A stretch of DNA of 52,699 nucleotides from Brevibacillus invocatus (GTDB lineage: Bacteria > Bacillota > Bacilli > Brevibacillales > Brevibacillaceae), in the NCBI RefSeq assembly GCF_003710915.1, contig NZ_RHHR01000040.1, forward strand, positions 1 to 52,699. The letters run 5' to 3'. Positions 6,746 to 15,967 of this stretch are shown here, piece by piece (the stretch's first letter is position 1; every line of letters begins with the position of its first letter). A program made the translations under genes and the position numbers. A model generated the notes under the pieces. The model saw nothing but the letters and a program-made list of their open reading frames with translations. It was not told the DNA's origin and searched no databases.

Positions 6746-8683
6746 GTGGAAAAACGACACGAAGAATTGCAACAAGAATTGCTTGCGAAATACGATGCGG
6801 AAAGCGCCTATCGCACACAGCTGGGAAAATTCGCGGCGGTGGTTACGCTGCTTGGCATATCCTTGACTTTGTTTCACCTGTATACGGCCTTTAGGGGGCC
6901 ATACGTTTCCATTATTCAAGGAGCCATTCATGTAGGAACGGCGCTTTCCCTGATTTTCATCTTGTACCCAGCGAAAAGATCGCTGCTGAAAAAGGGCGGC
7001 GTTCCCGTATACGATTTTGTACTCGCACTGGCTGCCATTTTTGCAAATTTTTATATTGTCTTTCATTATGAACGAATTACAACCAAAGCGATTATTCTAG
7101 GGTTTACATCGCTGGACATCGCAGTGGCGACGATCGGGATTCTCTTGCTCCTGGAAGCGACGCGTCGTTCTGTCGGCATGCCGATCGTCATCATTGCTGC
7201 GCTGGCCATGTCCTATGGATTATGGGGGAAAGGCATTCCGTATTTCGGGCATGCAGGCTTTAGCTGGAAGGTTCTGTCGACAGAGCTTTTCTTCAGCTCC
7301 AACGCAATCTTTGGCATCCCCATTCAAATTTCTTCTACCTATATCTTTCTGTTCTTATTTTTCGGCGTCATGTTAGCCAAGACTGGAATCAGCCAATTTT
7401 TCAACGACCTCTCTTTTGCGGCGACTGGAAGACTGACAGGAGGGACAGCGAAAGCAGCGGTCACGGCAAGTGCCTTGCAAGGCATGGTGACGGGGAGCTC
7501 GGTGGCCAATACGGTCGGCTCCGGTTCTTTTACCATCCCGATGATGAAGCGAGCTGGATTTAAGCCCGAATTTGCGGCGGCGACGGAGGCTTCTGCTTCA
7601 ACAGGCGGGCAAATCATGCCGCCGATCATGGGCGCAGCTGCCTTTATCATGGCTGAGTATACGGGGATTCCGTACAACGAGATCATGATCATCGCCATCA
7701 TTCCCGCTCTTCTCTACTTCATCGGCATTTACTTTGGAACCCATTTTGAAGCCAAAAAACATGGCATTTTGGGACTTCCCAAGGAAAAGCTTCCTCGTTT
7801 TGAAGGATTGTTCAAGAGAATGGATCTCCTGCTCCCGCTTCTGACCATCATTGGACTACTGCTCGTAGGCTACACGCCAACCTATGCGGCGCTTTGGGGA
7901 ATTGCAGCTGCACTTTTGGTAAGCTCATTTCGCAAAGATACGCGATTATCCTTTCGCGAGCTGCTCGCTTCGCTAGAGCAAGGAGCGAGAACGGCATTGT
8001 CGGTGATTGCCGCTTGTGCAACGGCTGGAATTATTGTCGGGATTGTCGTGCTTACAGGTCTTGGCGGAAAGATTGCCGGAGGGATTCTGGAACTCGCCGG
8101 AGGCAGCTTCTTTTTGATCCTATTTTTCACGATGATTGCCTGTATCGTGCTGGGGATGGGACTCCCAACCACAGCGAATTACGTGGTGACTGCTACCATG
8201 GCGGCTCCAGCTCTAATGGAATTTGGCGTCCCGATGATCGCGGCCCATATGTTTGTGTTTTACTTCGGTATCGTAGCCGATATTACGCCGCCGGTATGCT
8301 TGGCTGCCTATGCCGGGGCGGGGATCGCCCAAGCCAACCCAATGAAGACAGGGTTTATTGCTGTAAAGCTGGCGATTGCCGCATTTATCATTCCGTATGT
8401 TTTCGTCTTTAATCCAATCCTACTATTAGAAGGTGAATCACTCTGGTTCCTGATCGTTCCTTTGATTACCGCTTTGATCGGCATGGCAAGCATCAGTGCG
8501 GGCATTATGGGCTACTTGATCCGAACCGCTAGTGTGTTTGAACGGAGCCTGCTGGTGCTCGCCGGATTGATGCTGGTGTATCCAGAGGGAATACTGGTCT
8601 CATTGATCGGGCTTGTGATCATGCTGGCTGTTGGCTTTTTCCAGTATCGCAAGGACAGAAAGCTGGAAGTCAGTGTAGGTTGA
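6746..8683 (+). CDS. TRAP transporter fused permease (4TM/12TM, DctQM type)
   Basis: A 645-residue polytopic membrane protein: an N-terminal four-helix part (to about residue 155) fused to a large TRAP-M part. The TRAP-M signature is visible as 'GGTAKAAVTASALQGMVTGSSVANTV' near residue 235 and 'STGGQIMPPIMGAAAFIMAE' near 285, with a repeat-like 'MGLPTTANYVVTATMAAPAL' near 475. It forms the ion-driven channel for the TAXI receptor encoded just upstream. I prefer the GTG at 6746: it is 5 bases from the GGGGTG core, while the TTG at 6743 is too close. A strong terminator follows. Confidence 0.88.
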   Translation: MEKRHEELQQELLAKYDAESAYRTQLGKFAAVVTLLGISLTLFHLYTAFRGPYVSIIQGAIHVGTALSLIFILYPAKRSLLKKGGVPVYDFVLALAAIFANFYIVFHYERITTKAIILGFTSLDIAVATIGILLLLEATRRSVGMPIVIIAALAMSYGLWGKGIPYFGHAGFSWKVLSTELFFSSNAIFGIPIQISSTYIFLFLFFGVMLAKTGISQFFNDLSFAATGRLTGGTAKAAVTASALQGMVTGSSVANTVGSGSFTIPMMKRAGFKPEFAAATEASASTGGQIMPPIMGAAAFIMAEYTGIPYNEIMIIAIIPALLYFIGIYFGTHFEAKKHGILGLPKEKLPRFEGLFKRMDLLLPLLTIIGLLLVGYTPTYAALWGIAAALLVSSFRKDTRLSFRELLASLEQGARTALSVIAACATAGIIVGIVVLTGLGGKIAGGILELAGGSFFLILFFTMIACIVLGMGLPTTANYVVTATMAAPALMEFGVPMIAAHMFVFYFGIVADITPPVCLAAYAGAGIAQANPMKTGFIAVKLAIAAFIIPYVFVFNPILLLEGESLWFLIVPLITALIGMASISAGIMGYLIRTASVFERSLLVLAGLMLVYPEGILVSLIGLVIMLAVGFFQYRKDRKLEVSVG

Positions 8684-8704
8684 TAAACGCATAGAAAGAA
8701 TAGG

Positions 8705-8758
8705 AAATCCCCCTCCCTGAAAAGGAACAAAGAGGGGGATTTTCGCTTTTCTTTTTTT
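8705..8758. terminator. Bidirectional terminator between the TRAP genes and acuC
   Basis: AAATCCCCCTC (8705-8715) pairs with GAGGGGGATTT, with T-runs on the plus side and an A-run on the other. It separates convergent transcription. Confidence 0.85.
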
Positions 8759-9909
8759 TATGCGATTGGTGCGTGCATCATCGCTCGCTCCAGTGTCACG
8801 AGATTTTTCTGTGTAATCTCTTCCCGACGAGGAATCGCTGGAAATGGTTCATCGAAAAGGTGGACGGGGAGTGGCAATTCGCTCTGAGGCTGCCATTTCT
8901 CTCGCCAGGCATCTGGAATCTTTGTCTCATCCGGCAGCTGCTGATCGCTCATTTCGCTCCACAGCAACGTCCAGGCTCGCGGAACGACGCGCCAGATGTC
9001 ATAGCCACCGCCGCCGACGGCAATCCACCGCCCATTGCAGTAGGTATGGGCCAGCTGATGAGCCAGCCTAGGGATCTGCTGATAGATTTTCATGGAACAG
9101 GAAAGATGTGTCAACGGATCGTAGGCATGGGCGTCACAGCCGTTTTGCGTCAGGATCACATCCGGTTTAAAACCGCGCACCAGTTTGGGAATCAGCTCCG
9201 AATAGAGATCAATGAAAGACTGATCCTCCGTAAACGCTTCCAGCGGGATGTTGACGGAGAACCCGTATCCATTGCCATCGCCGCGTTCGGTTGTATTGCC
9301 AGTGCCCGGAAACAGGTATTTGCCTGTCTCGTGCAGGGAGACGGTCAGGACGTTGGGATCGTCGTAAAATGCCCATTGCACCCCATCTCCGTGGTGCGCA
9401 TCGGTGTCGATATACAAGATTCGCGCATCCCAGTGCTTGCGCATATAGGCGATCGCGACGGAACAATCGTTGTAGATGCAGAAGCCGGAAGCCCGTCCGC
9501 GAAAAGCATGATGCAAGCCACCAGCTGGATTGAAGGCGTGATCGGCTTGTCCGTTCATGACGACATCTACAGCTTGCAAGGTTCCACCCACGATGAGCGA
9601 GGATGCTTCATGCATGTTGAGAAAGCAAGGCACATCTTCTGTTCCCAATCCATAGCTGGCAGCCAGCGGAAGAACCTCGCTCTGATGTCCCTGATCGCGT
9701 ACGAACTGGATGTAGCGAGGATCGTGCACCAGCTCCAGTTCCGCTTCTGTCGCTTGACGGGGAGAGAGGATGTCCTCGTCACGGAGAAGCTGGTATGCCT
9801 GCATCAGTTCGTGGGTGAGCAACAGGCGGCGCTGATTGAAGGGATGGTCATCGTGAAAATAGTAATCCGTGTAGTTCGGCGAATAGATGAGACGAGCTTG
9901 GCGACTCAC
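8758..9909 (-). CDS. acuC: AcuC, class I histone-deacetylase-like protein deacetylase
   Basis: This is a 383-residue arginase/HDAC-fold enzyme. It shows the zinc-site signature 'IDTDAHHGDGVQWAFYDD' near residue 170, the catalytic 'NPAGGLHHAF' near 128 and the late 'GGGGYD'. In Bacillus, AcuC removes the acetyl group that AcuA places on acetyl-CoA synthetase, restoring its activity. Third in an acuA-acuB-acuC operon; its GTG start overlaps the acuB stop by four bases (GTGA). The acetyl-CoA synthetase gene itself is not in this window. Confidence 0.92.
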   Translation of the reverse strand: MSRQARLIYSPNYTDYYFHDDHPFNQRRLLLTHELMQAYQLLRDEDILSPRQATEAELELVHDPRYIQFVRDQGHQSEVLPLAASYGLGTEDVPCFLNMHEASSLIVGGTLQAVDVVMNGQADHAFNPAGGLHHAFRGRASGFCIYNDCSVAIAYMRKHWDARILYIDTDAHHGDGVQWAFYDDPNVLTVSLHETGKYLFPGTGNTTERGDGNGYGFSVNIPLEAFTEDQSFIDLYSELIPKLVRGFKPDVILTQNGCDAHAYDPLTHLSCSMKIYQQIPRLAHQLAHTYCNGRWIAVGGGGYDIWRVVPRAWTLLWSEMSDQQLPDETKIPDAWREKWQPQSELPLPVHLFDEPFPAIPRREEITQKNLVTLERAMMHAPIA

Positions 9910-10550
9910 AAGTCAATCCCTCCATCCGTAGGCCCGACCACCGTAAAACCGCGATCAGCCAGCAATTGAAGAATACTCCTCGGATCGAAGGTTTGTACGC
10001 GGAAAACGAGATTTTTTGTAGCGGGCTTTTTCCCAGGATAGACGACCACGCTGTTGACATTCACCTGCGCTTCCCGAAAGATCTGGCTCACTTCTGCAAG
10101 CATTCCGACACGATCCTCCACTTCCACCTCAATGTGAGAGCTGGGCTTGTTGACGCCGAACAGCTCGATGAGACTGTTGAACAGATCGGATTCGGTGATC
10201 ATGCCGACCAGGCGAGTTCCTTCTACGACCGGCAGGGAACCGATTTTGTTTTCGTAGATCTGTACGGCAGCATCCTCGATGAAATCAAGCGGGTGGGCCG
10301 TGATGACGTGTCTGCGCATGATGTCCGAGACGGGCTTGTGCAGGATCGTATCATCGTCATCGTGCGCGATTAGTCGAGAGGGAAGGGCATCTCGCAAATC
10401 TCGATCAGAGACGATCCCGATGAGCTGCTCTTTATCCAACACAGGGAGATGACGGATTCGGTTGATTCTGAGCAAAAGAAGGGCTTCACCAATGGGAGTG
10501 GCCGGATTCACCGTAACCAGATTTTTTCGCATCATATCTTCAATGCGCAT
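9906..10550 (-). CDS. acuB: AcuB, CBS-ACT domain protein
   Basis: A 214-residue protein with two CBS domains, roughly residues 1-60 ('RIEDMMRKNLVTVNP') and 75-130 ('VSDIMRRHVITAHP'), followed by an ACT-like domain from about 135 ('HIEVEVEDRVGMLAEVSQI'). CBS pairs usually sense adenosine nucleotides. AcuB is encoded with the AcuA/AcuC acetylation pair in Bacilli, but its biochemical job is not well established. I chose the ATG at 10550, which has GGAGG eight bases upstream; the frame extends five codons further without a better signal. Confidence 0.9.
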   Translation of the reverse strand: MRIEDMMRKNLVTVNPATPIGEALLLLRINRIRHLPVLDKEQLIGIVSDRDLRDALPSRLIAHDDDDTILHKPVSDIMRRHVITAHPLDFIEDAAVQIYENKIGSLPVVEGTRLVGMITESDLFNSLIELFGVNKPSSHIEVEVEDRVGMLAEVSQIFREAQVNVNSVVVYPGKKPATKNLVFRVQTFDPRSILQLLADRGFTVVGPTDGGIDL

Positions 10551-10592
10551 GAAAGATTCCTCCATTGATTTCAGATAGGGAGAGGACTACTT

Positions 10593-11225
10593 TTAATATA
10601 AAAAGCGATTCTGAAAACGCATGGCATCAAAGGCTTCAACACTTTCTGGAGGTACGCGCCCTCCGATCTTCGCCATCAAACAGTTGGCCGGATGGCTGCA
10701 AATCTCCGGGTCGTCTGTAGCCAGCCAGATCATCCCGACACTTCCCATCACTTTTTCCATCACTTTTCGGTACTGCCAGACATCCAGTCCGGTTCCTTTC
10801 AAATCCCAGTGCCAGTAATACTCTGTCGTGATAATGATGTAGTCTTCCATCGCATCGTCGAGGAACGAGACCTCCAGCAGCTTTTTCGCCACTCCACCTG
10901 CTCGCACCAGGGGACTGATCTCGATAGCTCCCAGCTCCAGAAGGTCGGGCAATTTGGCTTGCGACCATCGCTCCAAAGGATCGGGATGGAGAAAGGTTAC
11001 GTAGCCAAGAACGAGATCTTCTTCACGCGCTACGATGATCCGACCTTCGGGTAGATCGGCAATTTCCACTAAAGCTTTATGTTGCATTTCCGGTATTCGA
11101 AATGCTTTTAATCCGTCATCAAAACGATAGGCAGCCAATTCTGCACCAGAGATGGGACCCTCGATGATCAATTCTCTGCCGTTTACCTCCAAGGGTAGAG
11201 AATAATACCGCTTGATGTGATCCAT
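10593..11225 (-). CDS. acuA: AcuA, GNAT protein acetyltransferase
   Basis: This 210-residue GNAT-fold protein has the same length as Bacillus AcuA. It opens with 'MDHIKRYYSLPLEV' and carries the acetyl-CoA-binding region around 'IEISPLVRAGGVAKKLLEVS' (near residue 105), then 'DYIIITTEYYWHWDL'. AcuA acetylates a lysine of acetyl-CoA synthetase and inactivates it; AcuC reverses this. The chosen ATG has GGAGGTGAAC directly upstream; the frame extends 16 codons further but without a site. First gene of acuABC, 76 bases after the end of pbp1A and separated from it by a hairpin. Confidence 0.9.
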   Translation of the reverse strand: MDHIKRYYSLPLEVNGRELIIEGPISGAELAAYRFDDGLKAFRIPEMQHKALVEIADLPEGRIIVAREEDLVLGYVTFLHPDPLERWSQAKLPDLLELGAIEISPLVRAGGVAKKLLEVSFLDDAMEDYIIITTEYYWHWDLKGTGLDVWQYRKVMEKVMGSVGMIWLATDDPEICSHPANCLMAKIGGRVPPESVEAFDAMRFQNRFLY

Positions 11226-11253
11226 CCGTTCACCTCCCAAAATGTAGAAAAAG

Positions 11254-11277
11254 AGAGATGGTGTTATCGCCATCTCT
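11254..11277 (-). terminator. Terminator-like hairpin between pbp1A and acuA
   Basis: AGAGATGG (11254-11261) pairs with CCATCTCT (11270-11277). Read on the minus strand it is followed by CTTTTTCTAC, a moderate terminator. Confidence 0.55.
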
Positions 11278-11300
11278 GCTCATTCTCGTGCGCTATCTAT

Positions 11301-14300
11301 TCATGGTAGTCGTCCAGTTACGTTGTTTGAATGCGGTGACTCCCCGTAACTGTTCACTGCGGTGATGTAGTAATTCGGATTATCTACTCCAGCAGCATGG
11401 GTAAAGGTCGTGGTGGATACGGTCCCCAGGAGCAGATAACCACTGCTTGGATCAGGACTGAAGTAGACGTTATAGGCAATGACCTGTTCTGATGCTTTGT
11501 TTGCTCTCCACTGCAATTTCCAGCCGTTACCTGTGTCTGCGATCGTCACGGACTGTGGTGCAGATGGCGGCAATGTAGATGGTGAATCTATCGGATTCCC
11601 CGTATTGGGCTGCCCCAGAATTGGATCTGGCAGCTCGCCTGGATCTGTACCCGGTACCGTTCCTCCGTCAATCGGATTGTCGGTCGGTGATTGCGGCAGC
11701 TCCCAAGTTGTCGAAGAAGAGCCGACTGAAGCGATGATCGATGGTTGTGATTCCACTCCAGTAAGATCTACTGCGGTCACATAGTAAGCGGAATCGCCTT
11801 GCGAATTGGCGTCCGTGAGAGTGAGAACCGCAGGATCCTTGACGGTGCCAATGTGCGTGAAGCCGTGCAAGGCGTTTGCGCGATAAATGCGATAGCCGAC
11901 CAGATCGGGTTCTTTTGCTGATTGCCAGGTCAACACGGCTTGCGTACCTGTCCGGTTGGCAACAAATCCGGTTGGCGAGGAAGGAGCACCGGCTACTTCT
12001 GTGCGCGGATCTTCGGCGTCTGGCAGCCTTTGCTCCCAATCCGGCGGTCTGACAGCTACCTTCGAATTGCTGGCCTGAATTATCTCTTTTGTCGGGAGCG
12101 GATCAGGGGAGCGGTAGAAGATGCCTTCCGTCACAAAGTCGTCAGGCGTACCTTCCTTGGCGAGATAACGCTCTCCTTCGTAGGTGATCACTCTAGCCTT
12201 CTGATGGGAATCGTCCACCTCTGACGGAACAAATTTGCGGTTAAAGATGTCGGAGATGACGTGGCCGGCTTCCTTGGAAAGCTCGCTTGGCAATTTTCCG
12301 GATTTGGAATCGACAGAAGCGCTGACGATACCCTCCGGTTTTTTGAATGTAGCATCAGGGGGTGAGAGGTTGGGATGTGCTTCAATTACTTCTTTCATCA
12401 CCTTGCCCCAGACGATCATCGGTACGTACTTGTCGGCATCCGGCATCGGGTACGGTTCATCAAAGCCTACCCATACGCCCATCGATACCTCAGGTGTATA
12501 GCCGACAAACCACAAGTCGTTACTGCTATTCGTCGTACCTGTTTTCCCTGCGACGTCCACTTTGCGCGGTACGAATTTGCGGATATGGGTTCCGGTACCG
12601 GAGTTCACTACTGTGCGCATCATGTCGGTAATCAGGTATGCGGTTTGTTCGCTATATACCTGTACAGGCTGTGTCTGATGGTGGTAAATGACCTGTCCCC
12701 GGCTGTCCTCAATCCGTTCGATCAGATAGGCATCTACGAACGAACCGTTGTTGGCAAAGGTCGCATAGGCATTTGTCATTTCCTCTACAGTCGTACCGTA
12801 AGTCAAGCCTCCGATTACCCCGGTCTGCGCGTAATTGTCTGCATCAACCAGTGTGGTAATACCCGTTTTCTTCACGTATTCCAGTGCAGTTGGGATGCCC
12901 ACCTTCAGATACGCTTTGATCGCCGGAATGTTCCAGGACTGACGAAGAGCTTCACGCGTACTCATGATCCCTTGCCATTTGTTGTTCCAGTTTTTCGGTA
13001 AGTGAGATCCTTTTTGTCCGTCACTGAGCAGCACAGGTGAATCGTCCAAAGGAGAGGCTGGCTGCAGCAGTCCCAGCTCAAAAGCGGGAGCGTAAGCGGC
13101 CAGTGGCTTCATCGCAGAACCAGGCTGTCTGGGTGCGGTAGCATGGTTGGTCTGCTCGACTGTAAAGTCTCGACCGCCGATCATGCCTAGGATCGCACCA
13201 GTCCGGTTGTGGATCATCATTGCGCCTACTTCTTCAAGCGCGTCTTCGATCTTCTCTGTCTTTCCATTGGAACGTTTGATTGTATAGGTCCGGTTTTTAC
13301 CGAAATTGCTTGCGTCAGATGCCACAGACTGCATGATGTTATGTACGTTTTTATCAAACGTGGTGTAAACCTTGTAGCCTCTGCGCAGGATATCGCGGCG
13401 TTTTTCCTCGACCAGCAGGCGATACTCGTTGCGACCGATTGTTGATTTGTCTCGGCCCTTTTCCTTGAGCTCCGCGTCAACCAGCTGACGTGCTGCCCGT
13501 TCTTCAATCTCCATCATGAGGAAAGGAACTTCCCGATACGCTTGCTGTGTCGGTTTAGCCAATTGCGCTTTTAGATCGACAGCCAGAGCCGTATCGTATT
13601 GAGATTGCGTGATGTAGCCATTTTCCATCATGCGGTCGAGAACCATTTTTTGCCGCTCTTTACCGCGTTCGTAGCTTTCATTTCCAAACGGGGAGTAGGC
13701 ACCCGGATTTTGAATCATCCCGGCCATATAAGAAGCTTCACTCAGGGTGAGTTCTTTTACTTCTTTGCCAAAGACACCCTTGGCGGCTGCCTGGACGCCG
13801 TAAATATTGGAGCCGTTGGCGTTCTTGCCCAGGTAGATTTCGTTCATGTAGGCTTCCAAAATCTCATCCTTGGAAAACATTTGCTCGATCCGCAGGGCAT
13901 TGAAGATTTCACGCGCTTTTCTGGCGTGGCTCACTTCATGGGTCAGGATCGTGTTTTTGACGAGCTGTTGGGTAATGGTACTGCCGCCTGTCACGACTGG
14001 CTGATTGGTCAACTCCTGGTAAGTAGCTCGCAAGGTAGACTGTACGGCGATCCCTTTGTGCTGGTAATAGCCTTTGTCTTCTGTTGCGATGATAGCATTG
14101 ATCAAATAGGGAGAAACGTCAGCCTTTTTCACCAAACGCCGGTCGCCTTCTTCAGCACGCAGCTGACCGATGAGCGAGCCGTCGTTGTAATAAGCGAATC
14201 CTGTCAAATAGTTGGTGAAAATTTTCTCTTCCAATTCCGCTTTGTTGCGAACGGGCTCGTCTTTAACGAGTGCTGCAACATAACCTGTCACGATTCCTCC

Positions 14301-14426
14301 GGCCATCGCCGCACCCATCAAGCCGAGCAAAAAGATCAGCTGGACCATGATCCAGACCAATCGTCTGCGACCACGGCGACGTTTTTTCTTTTTCGGTTCA
14401 GAGGAAGATGTTTGGTTATTCGACAT
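11301..14426 (-). CDS. pbp1A: Class A penicillin-binding protein 1A with C-terminal FN3 domains
   Basis: A large bifunctional peptidoglycan synthase of about 1041 residues. Order: a very basic cytoplasmic tail ('KKKKRRRGRRR'), one membrane anchor (about residues 25-55), a glycosyltransferase GT51 domain with the catalytic glutamate in 'IATEDKGYYQH' and 'GGSTITQQLVKN', then a transpeptidase with SxxK in 'PGSAMKPLAAY', SxN in 'RQSWNIPAIK' and KTG in 'AGKTGTTNSSND'. After about residue 790 come two fibronectin type III repeats joined by a Pro/Gly/Asp-rich linker. It polymerises and cross-links the cell wall outside the membrane. The FN3 tail is extra to the enzyme and suggests wall or protein contacts. 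I start at the ATG at 14426; an earlier ATG 21 bases upstream lies in front of the GGGGG site. Confidence 0.93.
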   Translation of the reverse strand: MSNNQTSSSEPKKKKRRRGRRRLVWIMVQLIFLLGLMGAAMAGGIVTGYVAALVKDEPVRNKAELEEKIFTNYLTGFAYYNDGSLIGQLRAEEGDRRLVKKADVSPYLINAIIATEDKGYYQHKGIAVQSTLRATYQELTNQPVVTGGSTITQQLVKNTILTHEVSHARKAREIFNALRIEQMFSKDEILEAYMNEIYLGKNANGSNIYGVQAAAKGVFGKEVKELTLSEASYMAGMIQNPGAYSPFGNESYERGKERQKMVLDRMMENGYITQSQYDTALAVDLKAQLAKPTQQAYREVPFLMMEIEERAARQLVDAELKEKGRDKSTIGRNEYRLLVEEKRRDILRRGYKVYTTFDKNVHNIMQSVASDASNFGKNRTYTIKRSNGKTEKIEDALEEVGAMMIHNRTGAILGMIGGRDFTVEQTNHATAPRQPGSAMKPLAAYAPAFELGLLQPASPLDDSPVLLSDGQKGSHLPKNWNNKWQGIMSTREALRQSWNIPAIKAYLKVGIPTALEYVKKTGITTLVDADNYAQTGVIGGLTYGTTVEEMTNAYATFANNGSFVDAYLIERIEDSRGQVIYHHQTQPVQVYSEQTAYLITDMMRTVVNSGTGTHIRKFVPRKVDVAGKTGTTNSSNDLWFVGYTPEVSMGVWVGFDEPYPMPDADKYVPMIVWGKVMKEVIEAHPNLSPPDATFKKPEGIVSASVDSKSGKLPSELSKEAGHVISDIFNRKFVPSEVDDSHQKARVITYEGERYLAKEGTPDDFVTEGIFYRSPDPLPTKEIIQASNSKVAVRPPDWEQRLPDAEDPRTEVAGAPSSPTGFVANRTGTQAVLTWQSAKEPDLVGYRIYRANALHGFTHIGTVKDPAVLTLTDANSQGDSAYYVTAVDLTGVESQPSIIASVGSSSTTWELPQSPTDNPIDGGTVPGTDPGELPDPILGQPNTGNPIDSPSTLPPSAPQSVTIADTGNGWKLQWRANKASEQVIAYNVYFSPDPSSGYLLLGTVSTTTFTHAAGVDNPNYYITAVNSYGESPHSNNVTGRLP

Positions 14427-14475
14427 AGATCTACGACCCCCTAGCATACAGCCTGATTATACCATAGGAGGAACG

Positions 14476-14886
14476 TGTAGGATAGAAATTGCGAAGCTGG
14501 CAGGGGAGAGAAGCTCAAGAAGTACAAAATCTTTACAGTCAGTGAATCAAGCTTCTGCACCGCTGCAGCTGCATTTTCTTGCTGCTCACAAAGGGATTCC
14601 TGTTATCGATCAGCCTTATGTAGTCATGGTTGATGAGGGGAGCGGCGATATCGTTGGCTTCCAGGGTGGATTTGCCCAGAAGCAGGTTGCGTTGCCTGAT
14701 CCCCAAAATGCAGTGGCCGCTGAAATTGCTGTGGAAAAGATTTTAAAGGAGTCGCCGCTTCATCTGGTTTATGTCTGGTCCAAGCAGCTCGACAAGCCTG
14801 TTCTCGTCTACAAACCTTTGAAGGGATTCGCGGGCAATGTTTATTTCGATGCCATCAAGGGAGAATTCGTATCGATTGGTCCCTGA
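14476..14886 (+). pseudogene. Truncated YcdB/YcdC-like domain, no usable start codon
   Basis: The frame encodes about 136 residues ending with TGA at 14884-14886. 'LHFLAAHKGIPV', 'VMVDEGSGDIVGF', 'LPDPQNAVAAEIAVEKIL' and 'YFDAIKGEFV' match the second half of the YcdB/YcdC repeat, the same type of domain found in the 761-residue protein at 16291-18576. The first half of the domain, a signal peptide and a start codon are missing: an excellent AGGAGG at 14467-14472 is followed by GTG then an immediate TAG, and the first in-frame GTG (14542) has no binding site. It looks like a remnant or a gene broken by a small frameshift. Divergent from pbp1A. A functional short protein from a rare start cannot be excluded. 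Confidence 0.55.
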
Positions 14887-14897
14887 GCTATCACCCA

Positions 14898-14938
14898 CGA
14901 CCACCTGTGCCATTGTTCGCATGGGTGGTTGTTTTGTT
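14898..14938. terminator. Hairpin between the YcdB fragment and yunG
   Basis: ACCACC and GGGTGGT arms (about 14900-14930) enclose a partly paired interior and are followed by TGTTTTGTTTTT on the plus strand. Confidence 0.6.
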
Positions 14939-14942
14939 TTTG

Positions 14943-15293
14943 CTAGGATTGGTGGAAATATCGCTGCACGGCCTGTTGCAGATATTGGTATTGTTCTCCA
15001 TTCGTATCCGTAAAGGCTTCCTCGCGACTGGACGGAATGTCGTCATAGCTGATTGCTTCGGCAAACTGGGAATCTGTAAAATCCATTCGCTTGCCGGAAA
15101 TCTCGTTGTAGTAGTGCCAGCCTTCTGAAAGCCGCGTTTTGCGGATCTCGCCTCCGAACAGGTCATGGATGACCAGAGCTGTCACACCGCATTGCCCTTT
15201 TGCCGGATTGGCGGATGTCCATTTCGTGCTGGAATGGATGGACCAGGACTTCCTTAATACTTCCCGTATCTCTTCCTCATGAAAGCTTGGCAT
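14943..15293 (-). CDS. yunG: YunG-family protein
   Basis: A 116-residue soluble protein matching the YunG family of Bacilli: 'VLRKSWSIHSSTKWT', 'NPAKGQCGVTALVIHDLFGGEI' with the single conserved cysteine, then 'GWHYYNEISGKRMDFTDSQF'. The Cys-Gly-Val-Thr and later His/Asp residues resemble a papain-like or transglutaminase-like arrangement, but no activity is established for the family. Of three possible starts I chose the ATG at 15293, about six bases after the AGGAGGGTGAT site; the earlier GTG and ATG lie in that site. It is convergent with the YcdB fragment and follows rpsD on the same strand after a terminator. Confidence 0.75.
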   Translation of the reverse strand: MPSFHEEEIREVLRKSWSIHSSTKWTSANPAKGQCGVTALVIHDLFGGEIRKTRLSEGWHYYNEISGKRMDFTDSQFAEAISYDDIPSSREEAFTDTNGEQYQYLQQAVQRYFHQS

Positions 15294-15320
15294 ATGCATC
15301 ACCCTCCTTTTCCCAAATAA

Positions 15321-15355
15321 AAAAGAGTAGACCGATAAACGGCGCTACTCTTTTT
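15321..15355. terminator. Terminator of rpsD
   Basis: AAAAGAGTAG (15321-15330) pairs with CTACTCTTTT (15345-15354); U-rich tails occur in both directions. Confidence 0.8.
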
Positions 15356-15367
15356 ACGATCAATCGA

Positions 15368-15967
15368 TTAACGGCTGTAGAACTCAACGATCAGAACTTC
15401 GTTGATTTCAGCAGGCATTTCTTCGCGATCTGGCAGACGAGTGTAAGTTCCTTCCAACGCTGCATCATTGAATGTAACGTAGTTAGGCAGGAAGTTACGG
15501 CTTTCCAGGGAATCCTTGATCAGTTGCAGACCACGGGATTTTTCGCGAACGGAGATCACATCACCCGGTTGTACACGGTAGGATGGGATGTTTACTTTTT
15601 TGCCGTTTACCAGGAAGTGACCATGGTTTACCAGCTGACGAGCAGCAGGGCGAGATGGAGCAAAGCCCATGCGGTATACCAGGTTGTCCAGACGGGATTC
15701 CAGCAATTTCATGAAGTTTTCGCCCACTACGCCAGCCATTTTGTTAGCATGGTCGAAAGTGCGACGGAATTGTTTTTCGTTCAGGCCAAACATATGGCGC
15801 AGTTTTTGTTTTTCTTGCAACTGGATACCATACTCGCTGATTTTACGACGGGTGTTGTGACCGTGTTGACCAGGAGGGAAGTTGCGTTTGATATCCTTGC
15901 CAGTACCATCGAGGGAGATTCCCAGACGACGAGCAAGTTTGTGGCGTGGGCCTGTGTAACGTGACAT
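15368..15967 (-). CDS. rpsD: 30S ribosomal protein S4
   Basis: A 199-residue primary rRNA-binding protein of the small subunit. The N-terminal domain starts '[19 protein letters not shown]' and carries '[18 protein letters not shown]'; the S4 RNA-binding domain holds '[17 protein letters not shown]' and '[17 protein letters not shown]'; the end '[13 protein letters not shown]' is typical of Bacilli. No zinc-binding cysteines occur, so this is the C-minus form. Monocistronic, with its own promoter about 205 bases upstream and a leader that probably binds S4 for autoregulation. Nearby genes (dgcP-like, refZ-like, ezrA-like, acuABC) recall the rpsD neighbourhood of B. subtilis. Confidence 0.97.
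   Translation of the reverse strand: MSRYTGPRHKLARRLGISLDGTGKDIKRNFPPGQHGHNTRRKISEYGIQLQEKQKLRHMFGLNEKQFRRTFDHANKMAGVVGENFMKLLESRLDNLVYRMGFAPSRPAARQLVNHGHFLVNGKKVNIPSYRVQPGDVISVREKSRGLQLIKDSLESRNFLPNYVTFNDAALEGTYTRLPDREEMPAEINEVLIVEFYSR

Noticed and set aside
8773..9969. 398-codon plus-strand frame opposite acuC.
   Set aside because: It is antisense to a clear HDAC-family gene and has no domain or binding site.
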